A DNA stretch of 64,000 nt from assembly GCA_963576565.1 (NCBI GenBank), contig OY755038.1:179651452-179715451 (forward strand), given 5' to 3'. The position numbers and the translations under genes are program-made. Source of the DNA: Aspidapion aeneum. Taxonomy: Eukaryota; Arthropoda; Insecta; Coleoptera; Brentidae. Positions 1 to 15,000 of the stretch are shown piece by piece (position 1 is the first letter of the stretch; each line of letters starts with the position of its first letter). A model generated the notes under the pieces. That model was not told the DNA's origin. It worked only from the letters and a program-made list of their open reading frames with translations, and did not search any database.

Positions 1-2
1 CG

Positions 3-3000
3 GCATTTATTAGCACTACAAGTCTAAGATCTGTGATAACTACCATTTCGAAAATTACAGATATTAATAAGACAACAATAACATTACCAGGTCCAGCGAT
101 TAACAAAACTTCTATTATAACGATTATTTCCAATACAACTAAAGAGCCAGAAATTACTTTAACAAGTGTAACACCAAAAAGTATTATAACGGACAAAACC
201 GCATTTATTAGCACTACAAGTCTAAGATCTATAATAACTACTATTTCGAAAATGACAGATATTAATAAGACTACAATAACATTACCAAGTCCAACGATTA
301 GCAAAACTTCAATTCTTACGGTTATTTCCAATACAACTAAAGCGCCAGAAATAACTTTAACAAGTGTAACACCAAAAAGTATTATAACGGACAAAACGGC
401 ATTTATTAGCACTACAAGTCTAAGATCTGTGATAACTACCCTTTCGAAAATTACAGATATTAATAAGACAACAATAACATTACCAGGTCCAAAAATTAAC
501 AAAACTTCAGTTCTAACGATTATTTCCAATATAACTAAAGCGCCAGAAATTACTTTAACAAGTCTAACACCAAAAAGTGTTATAACGGACAAAACCGCAT
601 TTATTAGCACTACAAGTTTAAGATCTGTAATAACAACCATTTTAAAAATGACAGATATTAATAAGACAACAATTACATTACCAGGTCCAACGATTAACAA
701 AACTTCAATTCTAACGATTATTTCCAATACAACTAAAGCGCCAGAATATACTTTAACAAGTATAACACCAAAAAGTATTATAACGGACAAAACCGCATTT
801 ATTAGCACTACAATTTTAAGATCTGTATTAACTACCATTTCGAAAATGACAGATATTAATAAGACAAAAATAACATTACCAAGTCCAACGATCAGCAAAA
901 CTTCAATTCCAACGATTTTTTCCAATACAACTAAAGGGCCAGAAATTACTTTAACAAGTTTATCATCAAGAAGTATTATAACGGACAAAACCGCATTTAT
1001 TAGCACTATAAGTTTAAGATCTGTGATAACTACCATTTCAATAATGATAGATATTAATAAGACAACAGTAACATTACCAAGTCCAACGATTAGCAAAACT
1101 TCAATTCTTACGTTTATCTCAAATACAACTAAAGGGTCAGAAATTACTTTAACAAGTGTAACACCAAAAAGTATTATAACGGACAAAACCGCATTTATTA
1201 GCACTACAAGTTTAAGATCTGTGATAACTACCATTTCAATAATGATAGATATTAATAAGACAACAGTAACATTACCAAGTCCAACGATTAGCAAAACTTC
1301 AATTCTTAGGGTTATTTCCAATACAACTAAAGCGCCAGAAATAACTTTAACAAGTGTAACACCAAAAAGTATTATAACGGACAAAACTGCATTTATTAGC
1401 ACTACAAGTTTAAGATCTGTGATAACTACCATTTCAATAATGATAGATATTAATAAGACAACAATAACATTACCAAGTCCAACGATTAGCAAAACCTCAA
1501 TTCTTACGATTATATCCAATACAACCAAAGGTCCAGAAATAACTTTAACAAGTGTAACACCAAAAAGTATTATAACGGACAAAACGGCATTTATTAGCAC
1601 TACAAGTCTAAGATCTGTGATAACTACCCTTTCGAAAATTACAGATATTAATAAGACAACAATAACATTACCAGGTCCAACGATTAACAAAACTTCAATT
1701 CTAACGATTATTTCCAATATAACTAAAGCGCCAGAAATTACTTTAACAAGTCTAACACCAAAAAGTGTTATAACGGACAAAACCACATTTATTAGCACTA
1801 CAAGTTTAAGATCTGTAATAACAACCATTTTAAAAATGACAGATATTAATAAGACAACAATAACATTGCCAGGTCCAACCGTTAGCAAAACTTTAATTCT
1901 TACGTTTATTTCCAATACAACTAAAGGGCCAGAAATTACTTTAACAAGTGTAACACCAAAAACTATTATAACGGACAAAACCGCATTTATTAGCACTACA
2001 AGTCTAAGATCTGTAATAACTACTATTTCGAAAATGACAGATATTAATAAGACTACAATAACATTACCAAGTCCAACGATTAGCAAAACTTCAATTCTTA
2101 GGGTTATTTCCAATACAACTAAAGCGCCAGAAATAACTTTAACAAGTGTAACACCAAAAAGTATTATAACGGACAAAACCGCATTTATTAGCACTACAAG
2201 TTTAAGATCTGTGATAACTACCATTTCAATAATGATAGATATTAATAAGACAACAATAACATTACCAAGTCCAACGATTAGCAAAACCTCAATTCTTACA
2301 ATTATATCCAATACAACCAAAGGTCCAGAAATAACTTTAACAAGTGTAACACCAAAAAGTATTATAACGGACAAAACGGCAATTATTAGCACTACAAGTC
2401 TAAGATCTGTGATAACTACCCTTTCGAAAATTACAGATATTAATAAGACAACAATAACATTACCAGGTCCAAAAATTAACAAAACTTCAATTCTAACGAT
2501 TATTTCCAATACAACTAAAGCGCCAGAATATACTTTAACAAGTATAACACCAAAAAGTATTTTAACGGACAAAACCGCATTTATTAGCACTACAAGTTTA
2601 AGATCTGTAATAACAACCATTTTAAAAATGACAGATATTAATAAGACAACAATTACATTACCAAGTCCAACGATTAGCAAAACTTCAATTCTTACGTTTA
2701 TTTCCAATACAACTAAAGGGTCAGAAATTACTTTAACAAGCGTAACACCAAAAAGTATTATAACGGACAAAACCGCATTTATTAGCACTACAAGTCTAAG
2801 ATCTGTGATAACTACCATTTCGAAAATAACAGATATTAATAAGACAACAATAACATTACCAAGTCCAACGATTAGCAAAACTTCAATTCTAACGATTATT
2901 TCCAATATAACTAAAGCGCCAGAAATTACTTTAACAAGTGTAACACCAAAAAGTATTATAACGGACAAAACCGCATTTATTAGCACTACAAGTTTAAGAT

Positions 3001-6000
3001 CTGTGATAACTACTATTTCAATAATGACAGATATTAATAAGACAACAATAACATTACCAAGTCCAACCGTTAGCAAAACTTCAATTCTTTCGATTATTTC
3101 CAATACAACTAAAGGCCCAGAAATAACTTTAACAAGTGTAACACCAAAAAGTATTATAACGGACAAAATCGCATTTATTAGCACTACAAGTCTAAGATCT
3201 GTGATAACTACCATTTCGAAAATTACAGATGTTAATAAGACAACAATAACATTACCAGTTCCAACGATTAACAAAACTTCAATTCTATCGATTATTTCCA
3301 ATACAACTAAAGCGCCAGAATATACTTTAACAAGTATAACACCAAAAAGTATTTTAACGGACAAAACCGCATTTATTAGCACTACAAGTCTAAGATCTGT
3401 GATAACTACCATTTCGAAAATAACAGATATTAATAAGACAACAATAACATTACCAAGTCCAACGATTAGCAAAACTTCAATTTTTACGTTTATTTCCAAT
3501 ACAACTAAAGGGCCAGAAATTACTTTAACAAGCGTAACACCAAAAAGTATTATAACGGACAAAACTGCATTTATTAGGACTACAAGTCTAAGATCTGTGA
3601 TAACTACCATTTCAAAAATGACAGATATTAATAAGACAACAATAACATTACCAAGTCCAACGATTAGCAAAACATCAATTCTTACGATAATCTCCAATAC
3701 AACTAAAGGGCCAGAAATTACTTTAACAAGTGTAACACTAAAAAGTATTATAACGGATAAAACCGAATTTATTAGCACTACAAGTTTAAGATCTGTGATA
3801 ACTACCATTTCAATAATGACAGATATTAATAAGACAACAATAACATTGCCAAGTCCAACCGTTAGCAAAATTTCAATACTTACGTTTATTTCCAATACAA
3901 CTAAAGGGCCAGAAATTACTTTAACAAGTGTAACACTAAAAAGTATTATAACGGACAAAACCGCACTTATTAGCACTACAAGTTTAAGATCTGTGAGAAC
4001 TACCATTTCAATAATGACAGATATTAATAAGACAACAATAACATTGCCAAGTCCAACTGTTAGCAAAACTTCAATACTTACGTTTATTTCCAATACAACT
4101 AAAGGGCCAGAAATTACTTTAACAAGTGTAACACCAAAAAGTATTATAACGGACAAAACCGCATTTATTAGCACTACAAGTCTAAGATCTGTGATAACTG
4201 CCATTTCGAAAATGACAGATATTAATAAGACTACAATAACATTACCAAGTCCAACGAGTAGCAAAACTTCAATTCTTACGATTATTTCCAATACAACCAA
4301 AGGTCCAGAAATAACTTTAATAAGTGTAACACCAAAAGGTATTATAACGGACAAAACGGCATTTATTAGCACTACAAGTCTAAGATCTGTGATAACTACC
4401 ATTTCGAAAATTACAGATATTAATAAGACAACAATAACATTACCAGGTCCAGCGATTAACAAAACTTCTATTCTAACGATTATTTCCAATACAACTAAAG
4501 AGCCAGAAATTACTTTAACAAGTGTAACACCAAAAAGTATTATAACGGACAAAACCGCATTTATTAGCACTACAAGTCTAAGATCTATAATAACTACTAT
4601 TTCGAAAATGACAGATATTAATAAGACTACAATAACATTACCAAGTCCAACGATTAGCAAAACTTCAATTCTTACGGTTATTTCCAATACAACTAAAGCG
4701 CCAGAAATAACTTTAACAAGTGTAACACCAAAAAGTATTATAACGGACAAAACGGCATTTATTAGCACTACAAGTCTAAGATCTGTGATAACTACCCTTT
4801 CGAAAATTACAGATATTAATAAGACAACAATAACATTACCAGGTCCAAAAATTAACAAAACTTCAGTTCTAACGATTATTTCCAATATAACTAAAGCGCC
4901 AGAAATTACTTTAACAAGTCTAACACCAAAAAGTGTTATAACGGACAAAACCGCATTTATTAGCACTACAAGTTTAAGATCTGTAATAACAACCATTTTA
5001 AAAATGACAGATATTAATAAGACAACAATTACATTACCAGGTCCAACGATTAACAAAACTTCAATTCTAACGATTATTTCCAATACAACTAAAGCGCCAG
5101 AATATACTTTAACAAGTATAACACCAAAAAGTATTATAACGGACAAAACCGCATTTATTAGCACTACAATTTTAAGATCTGTATTAACTACCATTTCGAA
5201 AATAACAGATATTAATAAGACAAAAATAACATTACCAAGTCCAACGATCAGCAAAACTTCAATTCCAACGATTTTTTCCAATACAACTAAAGGGCCAGAA
5301 ATTACTTTAACAAGTTTATCATCAAGAAGTATTATAACGGACAAAACCGCATTTATTAGCACTATAAGTTTAAGATCTGTGATAACTACCATTTCAATAA
5401 TGATAGATATTAATAAGACAACAGTAACATTACCAAGTCCAACGATTAGCAAAACTTCAATTCTTACGTTTATCTCAAATACAACTAAAGGGTCAGAAAT
5501 TACTTTAACAAGTGTAACACCAAAAAGTATTATAACGGACAAAACCGCAATTATTAGCACTACAAGTCTAAGATCTGTGATAACTACCATTTCAATAATG
5601 ATAGATATTAATAAGACAACAGTAACATTACCAAGTCCAACGATTAGCAAAACTTCAATTCTTAGGGTTATTTCCAATACAACTAAAGCGCCAGAAATAA
5701 CTTTAACAAGTGTAACACCAAAAAGTATTATAACGGACAAAACTGCATTTATTAGCACTACAAGTTTAAGATCTGTGATAACTACCATTTCAATAATGAT
5801 AGATATTAATAAGACAACAATAACATTACCAAGTCCAACGATTAGCAAAACCTCAATTCTTACGATTATATCCAATACAACCAAAGGTCCAGAAATAACT
5901 TTAACAAGTGTAACACCAAAAAGTATTATAACGGACAAAACGGCATTTATTAGCACTACAAGTCTAAGATCTGTGATAACTACCCTTTCGAAAATTACAG

Positions 6001-9000
6001 ATATTAATAAGACAACAATAACATTACCAGGTCCAACGATTAACAAAACTTCAATTCTAACGATTATTTCCAATATAACTAAAGCGCCAGAAATTACTTT
6101 AACAAGTCTAACACCAAAAAGTGTTATAACGGACAAAACCGCATTTATTAGCACTACAAGTTTAAGATCTGTAATAACAACCATTTTAAAAATGACAGAT
6201 ATTAATAAGACAACAATTACATTACCAAGTCCAACGATTAGCAAAACTTCAATTCTTACGTTTATTTCCAATACAACTAAAGGGTCAGAAATTACTTTAA
6301 CAAGTGTAACACCAAAAAGTATTACAACGGACAAAACCGCATTTACTAGTAGTACAAGTTTAAGATCTGTGATAACTACCATTTCGAAAATGACAGATAT
6401 TAATAAGACGACAATAACATTACTAAGTCCAACGATTAGCAAAACATCAATTCTTACGATAATCTCCAATACAACTAAAGGGCCAGAAATTACTTTAACA
6501 AGTGTAACACTAAAAAGTATTATAACGGACAAAACCGAATTTATTAGCACTACAAGTTTAAGATCTGTGATAACTACCATTTCAATAATGACAGATATTA
6601 ATCAGACAACAATAACATTGCCAAGTCCAACCGTTAGCAAAATTTCAATACTTACGTTTATTTCCAATACAACTAAAGGGCCAGAAATTACTTTAACAAG
6701 TGTAACACTAAAAAGTATTATAACGGACAAAACCGCACTTATTAGCACTACAAGTTTAAGATCTGTGAGAACTACCATTTCAATAATGACAGATATTAAT
6801 AAGACAACAATAACATTGCCAAGTCCAACTGTTAGCAAAACTTCAATACTTACGTTTATTTCCAATACAACAAAAGGGCCAGAAATTACTTTAACAAGTG
6901 TAACACCAAAAAGTATTATAACGGACAAAACCGCATTTATTAGCACTACAAGTCTAAGATCTGTGATAACTGCCATTTCGAAAATGACAGATATTAATAA
7001 GACTACAATAACATTACCAAGTCCAACGAGTAGCAAAACTTCAATTCTTACGATTATTTCCAATACAACCAAATGTCCAGAAATAACTTTAATAAGTGTA
7101 ACACCAAAAGGTATTATAACGGACAAAACGGCATTTATTAGCACTACAAGTCTAAGATCTGTGATAACTACCATTTCGAAAATTACAGATATTAATAAGA
7201 CAACAATAACATTACCAGGTCCAGCGATTAACAAAACTTCTATTCTAACGATTATTTCCAATACAACTAAAGAGCCAGAAATTACTTTAACAAGTGTAAC
7301 ACCAAAAAGTATTATAACGGACAAAACCGCATTTATTAGCACTACAAGTCTAAGATCTATAATAACTACTATTTCGAAAATGACAGATATTAATAAGACT
7401 ACAATAACATTACCAAGTCCAACGATTAGCAAAACTTCAATTCTTACGGTTATTTCCAATACAACTAAAGCGCCAGAAATAACTTTAACAAGTGTAACAC
7501 CAAAAAGTATTATAACGGACAAAACGGCATTTATTAGCACTACAAGTCTAAGATCTGTGATAACTACCCTTTCGAAAATTACAGATATTAATAAGACAAC
7601 AATAACATTACCAGGTCCAAAAATTAACAAAACTTCAGTTCTAACGATTATTTCCAATATAACTAAAGCGCCAGAAATTACTTTAACAAGTCTAACACCA
7701 AAAAGTGTTATAACGGACAAAACCGCATTTATTAGCACTACAAGTTTAAGATCTGTAATAACAACCATTTTAAAAATGACAGATATTAATAAGACAACAA
7801 TTACATTACCAGGTCCAACGATTAACAAAACTTCAATTCTAACGATTATTTCCAATACAACTAAAGCGCCAGAATATACTTTAACAAGTATAACACCAAA
7901 AAGTATTATAACGGACAAAACCGCATTTATTAGCACTACAATTTTAAGATCTGTATTAACTACCATTTCGAAAATGACAGATATTAATAAGACAAAAATA
8001 ACATTACCAAGTCCAACGATCAGCAAAACTTCAATTCCAACGATTTTTTCCAATACAACTAAAGGGCCAGAAATTACTTTAACAAGTTTATCATCAAGAA
8101 GTATTATAACGGACAAAACCGCATTTATTAGCACTATAAGTTTAAGATCTGTGATAACTACCATTTCAATAATGATAGATATTAATAAGACAACAGTAAC
8201 ATTACCAAGTCCAACGATTAGCAAAACTTCAATTCTTACGTTTATCTCAAATACAACTAAAGGGTCAGAAATTACTTTAACAAGTGTAACACCAAAAAGT
8301 ATTATAACGGACAAAACCGCATTTATTAGCACTACAAGTTTAAGATCTGTGATAACTACCATTTCAATAATGATAGATATTAATAAGACAACAGTAACAT
8401 TACCAAGTCCAACGATTAGCAAAACTTCAATTCTTAGGGTTATTTCCAATACAACTAAAGCGCCAGAAATAACTTTAACAAGTGTAACACCAAAAAGTAT
8501 TATAACGGACAAAACTGCATTTATTAGCACTACAAGTTTAAGATCTGTGATAACTACCATTTCAATAATGATAGATATTAATAAGACAACAATAACATTA
8601 CCAAGTCCAACGATTAGCAAAACCTCAATTCTTACGATTATATCCAATACAACCAAAGGTCCAGAAATAACTTTAACAAGTGTAACACCAAAAAGTATTA
8701 TAACGGACAAAACGGCATTTATTAGCACTACAAGTCTAAGATCTGTGATAACTACCCTTTCGAAAATTACAGATATTAATAAGACAACAATAACATTACC
8801 AGGTCCAACGATTAACAAAACTTCAATTCTAACGATTATTTCCAATATAACTAAAGCGCCAGAAATTACTTTAACAAGTCTAACACCAAAAAGTGTTATA
8901 ACGGACAAAACCACATTTATTAGCACTACAAGTTTAAGATCTGTAATAACAACCATTTTAAAAATGACAGATATTAATAAGACAACAATAACATTGCCAG

Positions 9001-12000
9001 GTCCAACCGTTAGCAAAACTTTAATTCTTACGTTTATTTCCAATACAACTAAAGGGCCAGAAATTACTTTAACAAGTGTAACACCAAAAACTATTATAAC
9101 GGACAAAACCGCATTTATTAGCACTACAAGTCTAAGATCTGTAATAACTACTATTTCGAAAATGACAGATATTAATAAGACTACAATAACATTACCAAGT
9201 CCAACGATTAGCAAAACTTCAATTCTTAGGGTTATTTCCAATACAACTAAAGCGCCAGAAATAACTTTAACAAGTGTAACACCAAAAAGTATTATAACGG
9301 ACAAAACCGCATTTATTAGCACTACAAGTTTAAGATCTGTGATAACTACCATTTCAATAATGATAGATATTAATAAGACAACAATAACATTACCAAGTCC
9401 AACGATTAGCAAAACCTCAATTCTTACGATTATATCCAATACAACCAAAGGTCCAGAAATAACTTTAACAAGTCTAACACCAAAAAGTATTATAACGGAC
9501 AAAACGGCAATTATTAGCACTACAAGTCTAAGATCTGTGATAACTACCCTTTCGAAAATTACAGATATTAATAAGACAACAATAACATTACCAGGTCCAA
9601 AAATTAACAAAACTTCAATTCTAACGATTATTTCCAATATAACTAAAGCGCCAGAAATTACTTTAACAAGTCTAACACCAAAAAGTGTTATAACTGACAA
9701 AACCGCATTTATTAGCACTACAAGTTTAAGATCTGTAATAACAACCATTTTAAAAATGACAGATATTAATAAGACAACAATTACATTACCAAGTCCAACG
9801 ATTAGCAAAACTTCAATTCTTACGTTTATTTCCAATACAACTAAAGGGTCAGAAATTACTTTAACAAGCGTAACACCAAAAAGTATTATAACGGACAAAA
9901 CCGCATTTATTAGCACTACAAGTCTAAGATCTGTGATAACTACCATTTCGAAAATAACAGATATTAATAAGACAACAATAACATTACCAAGTCCAACGAT
10001 TAGCAAAACTTCAATTCTAACGATTATTTCCAATATAACTAAAGCGCCAGAAATTACTTTAACAAGTGTAACACCAAAAAGTATTATAACGGACAAAACC
10101 GCATTTATTAGCACTACAAGTTTAAGATCTGTGATAACTACTATTTCAATAATGACAGATATTAATAAGACAACAATAACATTACCAAGTCCAACCGTTA
10201 GCAAAACTTCAATTCTTTCGATTATTTCCAATACAACTAAAGGCCCAGAAATAACTTTAACAAGTGTAACACCAAAAAGTATTATAACGGACAAAATCGC
10301 ATTTATTAGCACTACAAGTCTAAGATCTGTGATAACTACCATTTCGAAAATTACAGATGTTAATAAGACAACAATAACATTACCAGTTCCAACGATTAAC
10401 AAAACTTCAATTCTATCGATTATTTCCAATACAACTAAAGCGCCAGAATATACTTTAACAAGTATAACACCAAAAAGTATTTTAACGGACAAAACCGCAT
10501 TTATTAGCACTACAAGTCTAAGATCTGTGATAACTACCATTTCGAAAATAACAGATATTAATAAGACAACAATAACATTACCAAGTCCAACGATTAGCAA
10601 AACTTCAATTTTTACGTTTATTTCCAATACAACTAAAGGGCCAGAAATTACTTTAACAAGCGTAACACCAAAAAGTATTATAACGGACAAAACTGCATTT
10701 ATTAGGACTACAAGTCTAAGATCTGTGATAACTACCATTTCAAAAATGACAGATATTAATAAGACAACAATAACATTACCAAGTCCAACCTTTAGTAAAA
10801 CTTCAATTCTTACGTTTATTTCCAATACAACTAAAGGCCCAGAAATAACTTTAACAAGTGTAACACCAAAAAGTATTATAACGGACAAAACCGCATTTAT
10901 TAGCACTACAAGTTTAAGATCTGTGATAACTACCATTTCAATAATGATAGATATTAATAAGACAACAATAACATTACCAAGTCCAACGATTAGCAAAACC
11001 TCAATTCTTACGATTATATCCAATACAACCAAAGGTCCAGAAATAACTTTAACAAGTGTAACACCAAAAAGTATTATAACGAACAAAACGGCATTTATTA
11101 GCACTACAAGTCTAAGATCTGTGATAACTACCCTTTCGAAAATTACAGATATTAATAAGACAACAATAACATTACCAGGTCCAACGATTAACAAAACTTC
11201 AATTCTAACGATTATTTCCAATATAACTAAAGCGCCAGAAATTACTTTAACAAGTCTAACACCAAAAAGTGTTATAACGGACAAAACCACATTTATTAGC
11301 ACTACAAGTTTAAGATCTGTAATAACAACCATTTTAAAAATGACAGATATTAATAAGACAACAATAACATTGCCAGGTCCAACCGTTAGCAAAACTTTAA
11401 TTCTTACGTTTATTTCCAATACAACTAAAGGGCCAGAAATTACTTTAACAAGTGTAACACCAAAAACTATTATAACGGACAAAACCGCATTTATTAGCAC
11501 TACAAGTCTAAGATCTGTAATAACTACTATTTCGAAAATGACAGATATTAATAAGACTACAATAACATTACCAAGTCCAACGATTAGCAAAACTTCAATT
11601 CTTAGGGTTATTTCCAATACAACTAAAGCGCCAGAAATAACTTTAACAAGTGTAACACCAAAAAGTATTATAACGGACAAAACCGCATTTATTAGCACTA
11701 CAAGTCTAAGATCTGTAATAACTACTATTTCGAAAATGACAGATATTAATAAGACTACAATAACATTACCAAGTCCAACGATTAGCAAAACTTCAATTCT
11801 TAGGGTTATTTCCAATATAACTAAAGCGCCAGAAATTACTTTAACAAGTCTAACACCAAAAAGTGTTATAACGGACAAAACCACATTTATTAGCACTACA
11901 AGTTTAAGATCTGTAATAACAACCATTTTAAAAATGACAGATATTAATAAGACAACAATAACATTGCCAGGTCCAACCGTTAGCAAAACTTTAATTCTTA

Positions 12001-15000
12001 CGTTTATTTCCAATACAACTAAAGGGCCAGAAATTACTTTAACAAGTGTAACACCAAAAACTATTATAACGGACAAAACCGCATTTATTAGCACTACAAG
12101 TCTAAGATCTGTAATAACTACTATTTCGAAAATGACAGATATTAATAAGACAACAATAACATTACCAAGTCCAACGATTAGCAAAACCTCAATTCTTACG
12201 ATTATATCCAATACAACCAAAGGTCCAGAAATAACTTTAACAAGTGTAACACCAAAAAGTATTATAACGGACAAAACGGCAATTATTAGCACTACAAGTC
12301 TAAGATCTGTGATAACTACCCTTTCGAAAATTACAGATATTAATAAGACAACAATAACATTACCAGGTCCAAAAATTAACAAAACTTCAATTCTAACGAT
12401 TATTTCCAATATAACTAAAGCGCCAGAAATTACTTTAACAAGTCTAACACCAAAAAGTGTTATAACTGACAAAACCGCATTTATTAGCACTACAAGTTTA
12501 AGATCTGTAATAACAACCATTTTAAAAATGACAGATATTAATAAGACAACAATTACATTACCAAGTCCAACGATTAGCAAAACTTCAATTCTTACGTTTA
12601 TTTCCAATACAACTAAAGGGTCAGAAATTACTTTAACAAGCGTAACACCAAAAAGTATTATAACGGACAAAACCGCATTTATTAGCACTACAAGTCTAAG
12701 ATCTGTGATAACTACCATTTCGAAAATAACAGATATTAATAAGACAACAATAACATTACCAAGTCCAACGATTAGCAAAACTTCAATTCTAACGATTATT
12801 TCCAATATAACTAAAGCGCCAGAAATTACTTTAACAAGTGTAACACCAAAAAGTATTATAACGGACAAAACCGCATTTATTAGCACTACAAGTTTAAGAT
12901 CTGTGATAACTACTATTTCAATAATGACAGATATTAATAAGGCAACAATAACATTGCCAAGTCCAACCGTTAGCAAAACTTCAATTCTTTCGATTATTTC
13001 CAATACAACTAAAGGCCCAGAAATAAATTTAACAAGTGTAACACCAAAAAGTATTATAACGGACAAAATCGCATTTATTAGCACTACAAGTCTAAGATCT
13101 GTGATAACTACCATTTCGAAAATTACAGATGTTAATAAGACAACAATAACATTACCAAGTCCAACGAGTAGCAAAACTTCAATTCTTACGATTATTTCCA
13201 ATACAACCAAATGTCCAGAAATAACTTTAATAAGTGTAACACCAAAAGGTATTATAACGGACAAAACGGCATTTATTAGCACTACAAGTCTAAGATCTGT
13301 GATAACTACCATTTCGAAAATTACAGATATTAATAAGACAACAATAACATTACCAGGTCCAGCGATTAACAAAACTTCTATTCTAACGATTATTTCCAAT
13401 ACAACTAAAGAGCCAGAAATTACTTTAACAAGTGTAACACCAAAAAGTATTATAACGGACAAAACCGCATTTATTAGCACTACAAGTCTAAGATCTATAA
13501 TAACTACTATTTCGAAAATGACAGATATTAATAAGACTACAATAACATTACCAAGTCCAACGATTAGCAAAACTTCAATTCTTACGGTTATTTCCAATAC
13601 AACTAAAGCGCCAGAAATAACTTTAACAAGTGTAACACCAAAAAGTATTATAACGGACAAAACGGCATTTATTAGCACTACAAGTCTAAGATCTGTGATA
13701 ACTACCCTTTCGAAAATTACAGATATTAATAAGACAACAATAACATTACCAGGTCCAAAAATTAACAAAACTTCAGTTCTAACGATTATTTCCAATATAA
13801 CTAAAGCGCCAGAAATTACTTTAACAAGTCTAACACCAAAAAGTGTTATAACGGACAAAACCGCATTTATTAGCACTACAAGTTTAAGATCTGTAATAAC
13901 AACCATTTTAAAAATGACAGATATTAATAAGACAACAATTACATTACCAGGTCCAACGATTAACAAAACTTCAATTCTAACGATTATTTCCAATACAACT
14001 AAAGCGCCAGAATATACTTTAACAAGTATAACACCAAAAAGTATTATAACGGACAAAACCGCATTTATTAGCACTACAATTTTAAGATCTGTATTAACTA
14101 CCATTTCGAAAATGACAGATATTAATAAGACAAAAATAACATTACCAAGTCCAACGATCAGCAAAACTTCAATTCCAACGATTTTTTCCAATACAACTAA
14201 AGGGCCAGAAATTACTTTAACAAGTTTATCATCAAGAAGTATTATAACGGACAAAACCGCATTTATTAGCACTATAAGTTTAAGATCTGTGATAACTACC
14301 ATTTCAATAATGATAGATATTAATAAGACAACAGTAACATTACCAAGTCCAACGATTAGCAAAACTTCAATTCTTACGTTTATCTCAAATACAACTAAAG
14401 GGTCAGAAATTACTTTAACAAGTGTAACACCAAAAAGTATTATAACGGACAAAACCGCATTTATTAGCACTACAAGTCTAAGATCTGTGATAACTACCAT
14501 TTCAATAATGATAGATATTAATAAGACAACAGTAACATTACCAAGTCCAACGATTAGCAAAACTTCAATTCTTAGGGTTATTTCCAATACAACTAAAGCG
14601 CCAGAAATAACTTTAACAAGTGTAACACCAAAAAGTATTATAACGGACAAAACTGCATTTATTAGCACTACAAGTTTAAGATCTGTGATAACTACCATTT
14701 CAATAATGATAGATATTAATAAGACAACAATAACATTACCAAGTCCAACGATTAGCAAAACCTCAATTCTTACGATTATATCCAATACAACCAAAGGTCC
14801 AGAAATAACTTTAACAAGTGTAACACCAAAAAGTATTATAACGGACAAAACGGCATTTATTAGCACTACAAGTCTAAGATCTGTGATAACTACCCTTTCG
14901 AAAATTACAGATATTAATAAGACAACAATAACATTACCAGGTCCAACGATTAACAAAACTTCAATTCTAACGATTATTTCCAATATAACTAAAGCGCCAG

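Noticed and set aside
33..35. GTG at 33 as the start of the giant gene
   Set aside because: It is the usual Val1 codon of the repeat unit. The frame is already open from base 3, and no leader or ribosome-binding context differs from any other unit.
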